DNA of 64,000 bases, taken from contig CAVPRS010000011.1 of assembly GCA_963707895.1 (NCBI GenBank), forward strand, positions 682,001 to 746,000, read 5' to 3'. Positions 1 to 8,685 of this stretch are shown piece by piece (the first letter of the stretch is position 1; every line of letters begins with the position of its first letter). The position numbers and the translations under genes were made by a program. The notes beneath the pieces are model-generated. The model had not been told where the DNA came from, did not search any database, and was given only the letters and a program-made list of their open reading frames with translations. This DNA comes from Fodinibacter sp963707895. Lineage in GTDB: Bacteria; Actinomycetota; Actinomycetes; Actinomycetales; Dermatophilaceae.

Positions 1-710
1 TCTACATCATCACCATGGTCGGCGAGACCAACCGGCTGCCCTTCGACCTCGCCGAGGGCGAGGGCGAGCTCACCGGTGGCTTCCACACCGAGTACGGCTC
101 GATGCGCTTCGCGATGTTCTTCCTCGGCGAGTACATCAACATGTTCACGGTCGCCGCGCTCGCCACCACGATGTTCCTCGGCGGACCGCAGGCCCCTCCC
201 GGCATCGCGGCGATCAACGACGGCATGTTCAACGAGGGCTGGTGGGGGCTGCTCTGGTTCACGGCCAAGCTGTGGATGTTCATGTTCGTCTTCGTCTGGC
301 TGCGCGGCTCGCTGCCGCGGGTGCGCTACGACCAGTTCATGCGCTTCGGCTGGAAGTTCCTCATCCCGGCCACGCTCGGCTGGGTCGTGCTGGTGGCGTT
401 CTTCCGCGCCGGCCAGAACGGCTGGCTCGACTGGTTCGGTGACCTCACCGTCGCGGGCCGCACCTTCCCGGGCAGCTCGTTGCTCCTCGTCGGCGTGATC
501 GCCGTGCTCGCCCTCGTGCTCGGCTGGCTGTGGGACCGCCGCTCCGAGGCCAGGGAGGCCTCGGCGCACCCCACCGTGCCCGACGAGATCGACCCGTACG
601 CCGGGGGTTACCCCGTGCCGCCACTGCCCGGCCAGCGCCTGCGCGAGCCCTCGCTCGACGCACCGGTCCTGACCACAGGCAGCGAGACCAAGGAGGCCGC
701 CCGTGGCTGA
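1..710 (+). CDS. nuoH: NADH-quinone oxidoreductase subunit H, 5' end missing (main complex I)
   Basis: Membrane subunit of respiratory complex I that, with NuoB and NuoD, forms the quinone channel. The frame is open from base 3, so the gene begins upstream of the window. The visible part starts with the conserved NuoH loop (ETNRLPFDLAEGEGELTGGF, then HTEYG), whose acidic residues line the quinone cavity. Four or so hydrophobic helices follow, then a polar C-terminal tail of about 55 residues rich in Pro, Glu and Arg, as is common in actinobacterial NuoH. It overlaps nuoI by 8 nt, which implies translational coupling. The remaining genes nuoA-G are presumably just left of the window. Confidence 0.97.
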   Translation, partial: YIITMVGETNRLPFDLAEGEGELTGGFHTEYGSMRFAMFFLGEYINMFTVAALATTMFLGGPQAPPGIAAINDGMFNEGWWGLLWFTAKLWMFMFVFVWLRGSLPRVRYDQFMRFGWKFLIPATLGWVVLVAFFRAGQNGWLDWFGDLTVAGRTFPGSSLLLVGVIAVLALVLGWLWDRRSEAREASAHPTVPDEIDPYAGGYPVPPLPGQRLREPSLDAPVLTTGSETKEAARG

Positions 711-1320
711 CGAGCAGAGGAAGTCCGGCTTCTTCTCCGACCTGTTCGCCCCCGTCGGGGGCTTCGGGGTCACCTTCGCGACCATGTTCCGCAAGGTCGC
801 CACCGAGGAGTACCCCGAGGAGAAGCGCCCGACCCAGCCGCGCTTCCACGGCCGCCACCAGCTCAACCGCCACCCCGACGGCCTCGAGAAGTGCGTCGGC
901 TGCGAGCTGTGCGCGTGGGCCTGCCCGGCCGACGCGATCCTCGTCGAGGGGGCCAACAACGACGACACCGAGGGCGGTGCCGGGCGGTTCAGCCCCGGCG
1001 AGCGCTACGGCCGCGTCTACCAGATCAACTACCTGCGCTGCATCTTCTGCGGGCTGTGCATCGAGGCGTGCCCGACCCGGGCCCTCACGATGACCAACTT
1101 CTACGAGCTCGCCGACAACAACCGGGCCGACCTGATCTACACCAAGGACCAGCTGCTCGCGCCCCTCCAGCAGGGCATGGTCGAGCCGCCGTTCCCGATG
1201 GCCGACGGCCTGGAGGAGCGCGACTACTACCTGGGCAAGGTCTCCTCGGCCACCGACGCCCAGAAGGAGTACGTCGCGCAGCACACGCGCCCGGCCGACG
1301 ACGCGGAGGTGACCTCGTGA
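703..1320 (+). CDS. nuoI: NADH-quinone oxidoreductase subunit I (main complex I)
   Basis: Peripheral-arm subunit that carries clusters N6a and N6b and hands electrons towards NuoB. There are two 4Fe-4S motifs: CVGCELCAWACP (Cys64, 67, 70, 74) and CIFCGLCIEACP (Cys113, 116, 119, 123). The length of 205 residues is normal for the family. The GTG start lies inside the end of nuoH, and the stop overlaps the nuoJ start in GTGA. The acidic C-terminal tail (about residues 160-205) has no recognised domain. Confidence 0.97.
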   Translation: MADEQRKSGFFSDLFAPVGGFGVTFATMFRKVATEEYPEEKRPTQPRFHGRHQLNRHPDGLEKCVGCELCAWACPADAILVEGANNDDTEGGAGRFSPGERYGRVYQINYLRCIFCGLCIEACPTRALTMTNFYELADNNRADLIYTKDQLLAPLQQGMVEPPFPMADGLEERDYYLGKVSSATDAQKEYVAQHTRPADDAEVTS

Positions 1321-2087
1321 CCGGCACCGGCGAGGCGGTGATGTTCTGGATCCTCGCCCCGATCGCGGTGGTGGGGGCCCTCGGGCTGGTGTTCGCCCGC
1401 AAGGCCGTGCACGCGGCCATCGGCATGGCGATGACGATGATCATCCTCGGCGTGTTCTACATCGCCCAGAACGCCGACTTCCTGGGCGTCATCCAGATCT
1501 TCGTCTACACCGGCGCGGTCATGATGCTCTTCCTCTTCGTGGTCATGCTCGTCGGGGTCGACTCCTCCGACAGCCTGGTCGAGACGCTCACCGGGCAGCG
1601 GTGGGCGACCATCCTGCTCAGCCTCGGGCTCGCCGGCATCCTGACCTCGGCCATCGGCGAGGCCAAGTTCGGTGACCCCGTGGGGGTCACCGCGATCAAC
1701 GCGCAGACCGGCAACGTCTCGGCCGTCGCCCAGCTGATCTTCGGCCGCTACGTGTGGGTGTTCGAGATGACCAGCGCCCTGCTCATCACCGCCGCGCTGG
1801 GCGCGATGGTGCTGGCCCACCGCGAGCGGCTCGGGCGCGGCCCGAACCAGCGCGAGTGGAGCAAGCGGCGCTTCCGTGACGGCGAGCACCTCGCCGGCCT
1901 GCCGGTGCCCGGCGTCTACGCGCGGCACAACGCGGTCGACACCCCGGCGCTCCTGCCCGACGGCACCCCGTCGGAGCTGTCGGTCTCCCGGGTGCTCACG
2001 GCCCGCGACCAGAACCTCTCCCCGGAGGTCTACCTCGAGGCCGAGGCCCAGATCGAGCGCGACATGAGCGAGGGGAGCGACCGGTGA
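1317..2087 (+). CDS. nuoJ: NADH-quinone oxidoreductase subunit J (main complex I)
   Basis: Small membrane subunit between NuoH and the antiporter-like subunits; its helix 3 is linked to coupling. I place the start at the GTG that overlaps the nuoI stop (GTGA), giving 256 residues that begin MTGTGEAVMFWILAP. Five hydrophobic segments lie within about the first 165 residues, including the typical VIQIFVYTGAVMMLFLFVVM stretch. A polar tail of about 90 residues follows, longer than in E. coli NuoJ but usual in actinobacteria. The frame stays open far upstream of this start, but that part is antisense-like GC-rich shadow over nuoI. Confidence 0.95.
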   Translation: MTGTGEAVMFWILAPIAVVGALGLVFARKAVHAAIGMAMTMIILGVFYIAQNADFLGVIQIFVYTGAVMMLFLFVVMLVGVDSSDSLVETLTGQRWATILLSLGLAGILTSAIGEAKFGDPVGVTAINAQTGNVSAVAQLIFGRYVWVFEMTSALLITAALGAMVLAHRERLGRGPNQREWSKRRFRDGEHLAGLPVPGVYARHNAVDTPALLPDGTPSELSVSRVLTARDQNLSPEVYLEAEAQIERDMSEGSDR

Positions 2088-2383
2088 GCGTCGTCAACTA
2101 CATCTACCTGGCGACGATCCTGTTCGCCATCGGCGGGGCCACGGTGCTCACCCGCCGCAACGCGATCATCGTCTTCATGGGCGTCGAGCTCATGCTCAAC
2201 GCGACGAACCTCGTCTTCGTGACGTTCGCGCGCATCCACGGCAACCTCGACGGCCAGGTCCTCGCCCTCTTCGTCATGGTGGTGGCTGCGGCGGAGGTCG
2301 TCGTCGGCCTCGCGATCATCATGGCGATCTTCCGTTCCCGACGTTCGGCCTCGGTCGACGACGCGAACCTGCTGAAGCTGTAA
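2084..2383 (+). CDS. nuoK: NADH-quinone oxidoreductase subunit K (main complex I)
   Basis: Three-helix membrane subunit homologous to MrpC that carries buried glutamates on the proton path. At 99 residues the length is exactly typical. The conserved GVELMLNATNLVFVTFAR helix contains one key Glu, and the EVVVGLAIIMAIFR segment carries the second. The GTG start overlaps the nuoJ stop. The TAA stop is embedded in the AAGGAG ribosome-binding site of nuoL. Confidence 0.97.
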   Translation: MSVVNYIYLATILFAIGGATVLTRRNAIIVFMGVELMLNATNLVFVTFARIHGNLDGQVLALFVMVVAAAEVVVGLAIIMAIFRSRRSASVDDANLLKL

Positions 2384-2392
2384 GGAGCACCA

Positions 2393-4312
2393 GTGACCTC
2401 CCTTTCCTCTGAGGTGGTAGCCGACGCGAGCGGAGCCTCCGCCTACGCGTGGCTGCTCATCGCGCTGCCGCTCCTCGGTGCCGCGATCCTCCTCCTCGGC
2501 GGCCGGCGCACCGACAAGTTCGGCCCGCTCCTCGCCGTCGGGATGTCGTGGGCCTCCTTCCTCGTGGGCCTCGTGGTCATGGTGCAGCTGGTCGGCCTGG
2601 CCGCCGACGACCGGGCCATGCAGCTGACCATGTGGAACTGGATCCCCGCAGGCTCCTTCCAGCTCGATGCCGGGCTGCTCGTCGACCCCCTGTCGATGGC
2701 GTTCGTCATGCTCGTCACCTTCGTCGGGTCGCTGATCCACGTGTACTCCCTCGGCTACATGGAGCACGACCCCGACAAGCGGCGCTTCTTCGCCTACCTC
2801 AACCTGTTCGTGGCGTCGATGCTCCTGCTCGTGCTGGCCGACTCCTACCTGCTGCTCTTCGTCGGCTGGGAGGGCGTGGGCCTGGCCTCGTACCTGCTCA
2901 TCGGCTTCTGGAACTGGAACCCCGCCTACGCGACCGCGGCCAACAAGGCGTTCTTCGTCAACCGGGTCGGCGACCTCGGCCTGGCCATCGCGATCATGCT
3001 GATGTTCGTCACCTTCGGCGGCGTCGACTACGCGACGGTCGACGCGGGTGTGGCCTCGGCCAACCAGGGAGCGCTCACCGCGCTCGGCCTGCTGCTCCTC
3101 GTCGGTGCCTGCGGCAAGTCGGCACAGTTCCCGCTGCAGTCGTGGCTCGGTGACGCCATGGCCGGCCCGACACCCGTGTCGGCCCTGATCCACGCGGCGA
3201 CCATGGTGACCGCCGGCGTCTACCTCATCGTGCGCTCCGACGTCATCTTCACGGCCGCGCCCGACGCCCGGCTCGCCGTCGCCCTGGTCGGTGCGTTCAC
3301 GCTGGTCTTCGGGGCGATCATCGGTTGTGCCAAGGACGACATCAAGAAGGCGCTGGCCGCCTCGACGATGAGCCAGATCGGGTACATGATGCTGGCCGCC
3401 GGCCTCGGCCCGATCGGCTACGCCTTCGCGATCTTCCACCTGCTCACCCACGGCTTCTTCAAGGCCGGGATGTTCCTCGGGGCCGGGTCGGTGATGCACG
3501 GCATGAGGGACCGGGTGAACATGAGGCGCTACGGCGCCCTGGCGCTCGTCATGAAGATCACCTGGGTCACCTTCGGCCTGGGCTGGCTGGCGATCATCGG
3601 CGTCCCACCGTTCTCCGGGTTCTGGTCCAAGGACAAGATCATCGAGTCGGCCTTCGTCGGCGAGGGCTGGCAGCCCTGGGTGCTCGGGGGTACCGCGATG
3701 CTCGCGGCCGGGATCACCGCCTTCTACATGTCGCGGCTGTTCTTCATGACCTTCCACGGTGAGAAGCGCTGGGAGGACGACCAGCACCCGCACGAGTCGC
3801 CACTCACCATGACCATCCCGATGATGGTGCTGGCCTTCGGCTCGGCCTTCCTCGGCCTGATCCTCGGCCCCACCGGCATCATCACCAGCTGGCTCGCGCC
3901 GGTCGTCGGCGAGACACCGGAGGAGCACCCGGTGCTGCCGGTGACGGTGATCATGGTGCTCACCCTGGTGCTGGTCGCCATCGGCGCGTTCTACGCGTGG
4001 CGGATGTACGGCGCCGACATCGTGCCCGAGGTCGCACCCAAGGGCTCGTCGCTCACACGCGCCGCCCGCGTCGACCTCTACCAGGACGCCGTCAACGAGG
4101 GGCTGTTCATGCGCCCCGGCATCCACCTGACCCGTGGCCTGGTCTTCGCCGACGCGCGGGGAGTCGACGGTGCGGTCGGTGGCATGGCCGCCCTGATCGG
4201 CGGGATGTCCTCGAGGCTGCGTCGCCTCCAGACCGGCTATGCGCGGTCGTACGCCCTGACGATGCTCACCGGTGTCGTCACCATCCTCGGCGCTCTGTGG
4301 GTGATCCAGTGA
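2393..4312 (+). CDS. nuoL: NADH-quinone oxidoreductase subunit L (main complex I)
   Basis: Distal antiporter-like proton-pumping subunit of complex I with the long lateral helix. It has 639 residues and about 16 membrane segments. The proton_antipo_M core contains motifs such as GWEGVGLASYLLIGFW, GKSAQFPLQSWL and AGPTPVSALIHAATMVTAGV, with conserved Lys and His residues in the broken helices. The GTG start is preceded by AAGGAG about 5 nt upstream, the only strong ribosome-binding site in this operon section; the other genes here rely on overlaps. The stop overlaps the nuoM start. Confidence 0.97.
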   Translation: MTSLSSEVVADASGASAYAWLLIALPLLGAAILLLGGRRTDKFGPLLAVGMSWASFLVGLVVMVQLVGLAADDRAMQLTMWNWIPAGSFQLDAGLLVDPLSMAFVMLVTFVGSLIHVYSLGYMEHDPDKRRFFAYLNLFVASMLLLVLADSYLLLFVGWEGVGLASYLLIGFWNWNPAYATAANKAFFVNRVGDLGLAIAIMLMFVTFGGVDYATVDAGVASANQGALTALGLLLLVGACGKSAQFPLQSWLGDAMAGPTPVSALIHAATMVTAGVYLIVRSDVIFTAAPDARLAVALVGAFTLVFGAIIGCAKDDIKKALAASTMSQIGYMMLAAGLGPIGYAFAIFHLLTHGFFKAGMFLGAGSVMHGMRDRVNMRRYGALALVMKITWVTFGLGWLAIIGVPPFSGFWSKDKIIESAFVGEGWQPWVLGGTAMLAAGITAFYMSRLFFMTFHGEKRWEDDQHPHESPLTMTIPMMVLAFGSAFLGLILGPTGIITSWLAPVVGETPEEHPVLPVTVIMVLTLVLVAIGAFYAWRMYGADIVPEVAPKGSSLTRAARVDLYQDAVNEGLFMRPGIHLTRGLVFADARGVDGAVGGMAALIGGMSSRLRRLQTGYARSYALTMLTGVVTILGALWVIQ

Positions 4313-5847
4313 ACTCCCTGCCCCTGCTCACCTTGATGATGGTGGTGCCGCTCGTCGGTGCCGTCGTCGTCGCCGTGCTGCCCGGCAGCGCCGCGCGCCA
4401 CGCCAAGCCGGTGGCCCTCGGCTTCTCGCTCGTCACCCTGGTGCTGTCGCTGATGGCCTGGGCGCAGTTCGACCCCGAGGCGACCGAGCAGTTCCAGCTC
4501 TCCGAGGTGCACTCCTGGATCCCGCAGTTCGGGGTGTCCTACGCGGTCGGGGTCGACGGCATCGCCCTGTCCCTCATCGTCATGGCCGCCATCCTGACGC
4601 CGGTCTGCCTCCTCGCCGCCTGGAACGACGTCAGCGACGAGGGTGCGGGCCGCGAGAAGCGCTACTTCGCGCTGATGCTCGTGCTCGAGGCCTTCATCGT
4701 GGGCGTCTTCGCCGCCACCGACGTCTTCTTGTTCTACGTCTTCTTCGAGGCGATGCTCATCCCGGTCTACTTCCTGATCGGGCTGTTCGGCGGCCCGCGC
4801 CGGCAGTACGCCGCCGTGAAGTTCCTGCTGTTCTCGCTCGTCGGCGGCCTGGTCATGCTCGTGGCCGTCATCGGGGTCTACGTCGCGGGCCCCGGCGGCG
4901 ACGACGGCTTCCTCATCACCAACCTCACCGGCAACCTCGACGCGTCGACGACGGCGCTGCGCTGGATGTTCGTCGGGTTCTTCTTCGCCTTCGCCGTCAA
5001 GGCGCCGATGTGGCCGGTGCACACCTGGCTGCCGGACGCCGCGACCGAGGCCCGCCCCGCGACCGCGGTGCTGCTCGTCGGCATCCTCGACAAGGTCGGC
5101 ACCTACGGGATGATCCGGTTCTGCCTCCAGCTCTTCCCGGAGGCCTCCAAGTGGGCCACGCCGGTCGTCATCACCCTGGCCGTCATCTCGATCATCTACG
5201 GCGCCCTGCTGGCCATCGGGCAGACCGACATGATGCGGCTCATCGCGTTCACGTCGATCAGCCACTTCGGCCTGATCGTGCTCGGCATCTTCGCGCTCAC
5301 CACCGTCGGTGGAGCAGGGTCGACGCTCTACATGGTCAACCACGGCTTCTCGACGGCCGGGCTGTTCCTCCTGGCCGGGTTCCTCGTGGCCCGCCGCGGG
5401 TCGAAGCGGATCCCCGACTACGGCGGCTGGCAGCGGGTCACCCCGGTGCTTGCCGGAACCTTCCTCGTGGCAGGGCTCTCGAGCCTGGCGCTGCCGGGGC
5501 TGTCGTCGTTCGTGTCCGAGTTCCTCGTGCTGCAGGGCACCTTCATGCGCTACGAGGCGGCCGCGGTCATCGCGACCCTCGGCACCGTGCTGGCCGCCCT
5601 CTACATCCTGCTGATGTACCAGCGCACCATGACCGGGCCGAAGCCCACCTTCGCCGAGGGTGAGGCGCCACGAGACCTCTCGATCCGCGAGAAGGTCGTG
5701 GTCGTGCCGATCATCGCCTCGTTCATCGTGCTCGGGTTCTTCCCGAAGCCGGTGCTCGACCTCCTCAACCCGGCCGTCGACCGGACGCTGCTCTACGTCG
5801 GCGTCACCGACCCCAACCCGACCAACGCCTCCGGGAGCTCGAAGTGA
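4309..5847 (+). CDS. nuoM: NADH-quinone oxidoreductase subunit M (main complex I)
   Basis: Antiporter-like proton-pumping subunit. The GTG at 4309 overlaps the nuoL stop and gives 512 residues, the usual NuoM length, starting MNSLPLLTLMMVVPLVG. Recognisable parts include VGVDGIALSLIVM, the glutamate-bearing YVFFEAMLIPVYFLIGLFG helix, and WPVHTWLPDAATEARPA with the conserved His/Asp in the broken helix. An in-frame extension of about 100 codons upstream is shadow over nuoL and is rejected. The stop overlaps nuoN in GTGA. Confidence 0.97.
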   Translation: MNSLPLLTLMMVVPLVGAVVVAVLPGSAARHAKPVALGFSLVTLVLSLMAWAQFDPEATEQFQLSEVHSWIPQFGVSYAVGVDGIALSLIVMAAILTPVCLLAAWNDVSDEGAGREKRYFALMLVLEAFIVGVFAATDVFLFYVFFEAMLIPVYFLIGLFGGPRRQYAAVKFLLFSLVGGLVMLVAVIGVYVAGPGGDDGFLITNLTGNLDASTTALRWMFVGFFFAFAVKAPMWPVHTWLPDAATEARPATAVLLVGILDKVGTYGMIRFCLQLFPEASKWATPVVITLAVISIIYGALLAIGQTDMMRLIAFTSISHFGLIVLGIFALTTVGGAGSTLYMVNHGFSTAGLFLLAGFLVARRGSKRIPDYGGWQRVTPVLAGTFLVAGLSSLALPGLSSFVSEFLVLQGTFMRYEAAAVIATLGTVLAALYILLMYQRTMTGPKPTFAEGEAPRDLSIREKVVVVPIIASFIVLGFFPKPVLDLLNPAVDRTLLYVGVTDPNPTNASGSSK

Positions 5848-7418
5848 CCGCCGCCGTGATCGCCGCCGAGTTCCAGTCGGTCAACGTCGACTACGCCGCG
5901 ATCGCGCCCATGCTCGTCGTCGTGGTGGGCTCGCTCGTGGGCGTGCTCGTCGAGGCGTTCGCGCCGCGCCGGGCCCGCCACGGCGCCCAGGTCGTGCTGA
6001 CCACCGTGGTGCTGCTCGCCGCCTTCGCCGCCCTGCTGCTGTGGTCGCGCACCAACCAGACCGTCACCCTCGGCGGCTCGGTCGTCGTCGACGGCGTCTC
6101 GGTGTTCCTCATGGGCGCCCTGCTCCTGCTCGCGACGACCAGCGTGCTCATCATGGCCGAGCGGTTCGGCGGGGTCGGCGCCGACGCCTTCACCCCGATG
6201 GGGGCCTCGACCCCCGGCTCCAGCCAGGAGGACGTCGCCACCCGCGCCGGCTACGCCACGTCCGAGGTCTTCCCGCTCACCCTGTTCGCGGTGCTCGGGA
6301 TGATGGTCTTCCTCACCGCCAACGACCTGATCACGATGTTCGTCGGCCTCGAGGTGCTCTCGCTGCCGCTCTACGTGATGACCGGCCTCGCGCGGCGTCG
6401 TCGCCTGCTCTCGCAGGAGGCCGCGCTGAAGTACTTCCTGCTCGGCGGCTTCTCGAGCGCGTTCTTCCTCTTCGGCTCGGCATTGCTCTACGGGTACGCG
6501 GGCTCCTCCGACCTGCGGGCCATCGCGGCGACGATCTCAACGGCTCCCGGCGACCTCGACGGGCTCCTCGTTCCCGGTGTGGTGCTCCTGCTCGTCGGCC
6601 TGCTCTTCAAGGTCGGCGCGGTGCCGTTCCACTCGTGGACCCCCGACGCCTACCAGGGCGCCCCGACCCCGGTCACCGGCTTCATGGCCGCCTGCACCAA
6701 GCTCGCGGCCTTCGGGGTCCTCCTGCGGGTCGCCTTCGTCGGCGTCGGAGCCGACCGCTGGGACTGGCAGGGCGGGGTCTACCTCATCGCGATCCTCACC
6801 ATGGTCGTCGGCGCGGTGCTCTCGGTCACCCAGACCGACGTCAAGCGGCTGCTCGCCTACTCCTCGATCGCCCACGCGGGCTTCATCCTCGTCGGTGTGC
6901 TCGCGTTCTCGCAGGCCGCGATCGGCGGCGTGATGTTCTACCTCGTCGCCTACGGCTTCGCCACCGTCGCCGCCTTCGGGATGATCGCGATGGTGCGCCA
7001 GGGCGGCTCGGAGGCCTCGCACCTCTCGCAGTGGGCGGGTCTCGGGCGCAACCACCCGGTCTTCGCCGCGACCTTCTCGTTCCTGCTGCTGGCCTTCGCC
7101 GGCATCCCGCTCACGTCGGGCTTCACCGCGAAGTACGCGGCGTTCGCCCCGGCCGTGGCCGCGGGCCCGAGCGGTGCCTTCCTCGTGCTCATCGCGGTGC
7201 TCGCCTCGGCGATCACGGCGTTCGTCTACGTGCGCCTCATCGTGCTGATGTACTTCACCGACCCCACGACCGACGACGACGACGTGGTCGTCGTGCTCAC
7301 GCCGTCGATCGCCTCGAGCGTCGCGATCACCGTCGGCGTCGCGGCGACCGTCGTGCTCGGCATCGTCCCCGGCTTCCTGCTCCAGATCGCGAGCAACGCC
7401 TCGCAGTTCCTGCTGTGA
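5844..7418 (+). CDS. nuoN: NADH-quinone oxidoreductase subunit N (main complex I)
   Basis: Third antiporter-like subunit, next to NuoK. It has 524 residues with many membrane helices. Family motifs are present: FVGLEVLSLPLYVMTGLARR, FKVGAVPFHSWTPDAYQGAP and QTDVKRLLAYSSIAHAGF. The GTG start overlaps the nuoM stop, and the stop overlaps the start of the prenyl synthase gene. This ends the main nuo operon, so quinone-chain synthesis appears to be co-translated with the quinone-using complex. Confidence 0.97.
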   Translation: MTAAVIAAEFQSVNVDYAAIAPMLVVVVGSLVGVLVEAFAPRRARHGAQVVLTTVVLLAAFAALLLWSRTNQTVTLGGSVVVDGVSVFLMGALLLLATTSVLIMAERFGGVGADAFTPMGASTPGSSQEDVATRAGYATSEVFPLTLFAVLGMMVFLTANDLITMFVGLEVLSLPLYVMTGLARRRRLLSQEAALKYFLLGGFSSAFFLFGSALLYGYAGSSDLRAIAATISTAPGDLDGLLVPGVVLLLVGLLFKVGAVPFHSWTPDAYQGAPTPVTGFMAACTKLAAFGVLLRVAFVGVGADRWDWQGGVYLIAILTMVVGAVLSVTQTDVKRLLAYSSIAHAGFILVGVLAFSQAAIGGVMFYLVAYGFATVAAFGMIAMVRQGGSEASHLSQWAGLGRNHPVFAATFSFLLLAFAGIPLTSGFTAKYAAFAPAVAAGPSGAFLVLIAVLASAITAFVYVRLIVLMYFTDPTTDDDDVVVVLTPSIASSVAITVGVAATVVLGIVPGFLLQIASNASQFLL

Positions 7419-8443
7419 CGCCGGTGACGGCTGAACCGGCCCAGCGCGGCACCCCGTCGGTGCTCGAGCTGCCCGGTGCCTCGGAGCGGCTGCGGGTGCG
7501 GCTCGCCGACGGGCTCACGGCCGTCAACGCCCTCATCGCGGCCCGGGTCGACTCCGAGGACCCCTTCATCGCCCAGGCCAGCTCGCACCTCACCGCTGCC
7601 GGTGGGAAGCGGTTCCGGCCGCTGCTCACCCTGCTCGCCGCCGAGCTGGGCGACGGCATCGACGACCGCGTCGTCGCCGCCGCGGCCGGGGTCGAGCTGA
7701 CCCACCTGGCCTCGCTCTACCACGACGACGTCATGGACGAGGCCGACGTGCGCCGCGGCGCCACCAGCGCCAACGCGGCCTACGGCAACTCCACGGCGAT
7801 CCTGGTCGGCGACCTGCTCTTCGGCACGGCCTCCGACATCGTGGCCGACCTCGGCCCGCAGGCGGTCAAGATCCAGGCACAGACCTTCGTGCGGCTGTGC
7901 TCGGGCCAGATCCGCGACGACCGGCCGTGCCCGGCGGGCACCGACCCGGTCGACTACTACCTCGGCGTGCTGGCCGACAAGACCGGCGTGCTCATCGCCA
8001 CGGCCGCCAGGTACGGCGCGATGTTCGCCGGCTGCGACGACGCCACCGTCGAGACCATGCGCGAGTTCGGGGAGCGGCTCGGTGTGGCCTTCCAGCTCGC
8101 CGACGACCTCATCGACATCGAGTCCGAGGCCGACGACACCGGCAAGACCCCCGGCACCGACCTGCGCGAGGGCAAGCGCACCCTGCCGGTGCTGCACGTG
8201 CTCGCCTCCACCGACCCCGCCGACGCACGCCTGCGCGACCTGCTCACCGGCGACCTCGAGGACGACGCGCGGCTCGCCGAGGCCCTCGGCCTGCTGCGGG
8301 CCCACCCCGCGATGGCGCGGGCGCGCGAGCACACCTATGCCGTGGCTCGGCAGGCGCAGGACGTGCTCGGCACGCTGCCCGCCAGCGACGCCAAGGACGC
8401 GCTGCACGCCCTGGCCACCGGGGTCGTCACACGGGTCGGCTGA
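7415..8443 (+). CDS. trans-polyprenyl diphosphate synthase (menaquinone side chain likely)
   Basis: Class I (E)-prenyltransferase that condenses isopentenyl diphosphate units onto an allylic primer. It has 342 residues from the GTG that overlaps nuoN; a second GTG at 7424 is possible. The first Asp-rich motif is DDVMD (Asp104, 105, 108), followed by the RRG motif in ADVRRGATSANA. The second motif is DDLID (Asp230, 231, 234), followed by GKTPGTDLREGKRTLP. The small residues before the first motif and the position directly after nuoN suggest a long-chain (C35-C45) synthase for menaquinone. The exact chain length cannot be read from sequence alone. Confidence 0.92.
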   Translation: MTPVTAEPAQRGTPSVLELPGASERLRVRLADGLTAVNALIAARVDSEDPFIAQASSHLTAAGGKRFRPLLTLLAAELGDGIDDRVVAAAAGVELTHLASLYHDDVMDEADVRRGATSANAAYGNSTAILVGDLLFGTASDIVADLGPQAVKIQAQTFVRLCSGQIRDDRPCPAGTDPVDYYLGVLADKTGVLIATAARYGAMFAGCDDATVETMREFGERLGVAFQLADDLIDIESEADDTGKTPGTDLREGKRTLPVLHVLASTDPADARLRDLLTGDLEDDARLAEALGLLRAHPAMARAREHTYAVARQAQDVLGTLPASDAKDALHALATGVVTRVG

Positions 8444-8493
8444 CGCTCCCGGCAGGTGGCCCCAGCGCGAGGGATGCCTGGTGGTCGCGGTTC

Positions 8494-8680
8494 GGCGCGG
8501 GCTACCGCTTGGTACTCGTTGCGATCCCAGCGGTTCCCAGGCGGTAGCCGGCGCCATAGCGGGCCCGGTCCGCGCTGAGTCAGAGTTGGGTGCCCAGGCG
8601 GCTGCCCGGGCGACCAGCTGAGCACCCAGTTCGAGAACAGCGGGAGGGGTGCAGCGCGACCCTCCCGGGGCGTACCCCGG
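8494..8680. terminator. Run of inverted repeats between convergent genes
   Basis: The 242-bp gap between the prenyl synthase (+) and the MFS gene (-) contains no gene that I can see. It holds several dyads. Arms at 8494-8508 and 8541-8555 match in 14 of 15 positions across a 32-nt loop. A 7-bp pair lies at 8587-8593 and 8622-8628. A perfect 8-bp stem lies at 8641-8648 and 8660-8667 (CGGGAGGG with CCCTCCCG), and a CCGGGG-CGTA-CCCCGG hairpin at 8665-8680. The last two sit just past the minus-strand stop and probably serve as a bidirectional terminator, although there is no T tract. Confidence 0.5.
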
Positions 8681-8685
8681 GTGAC

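Noticed and set aside
2030..4126. 698-codon minus-strand frame over nuoK/nuoL
   Set aside because: Shadow frame; His/Asp/Glu/Arg-rich with no domain, opposite conserved complex I genes.
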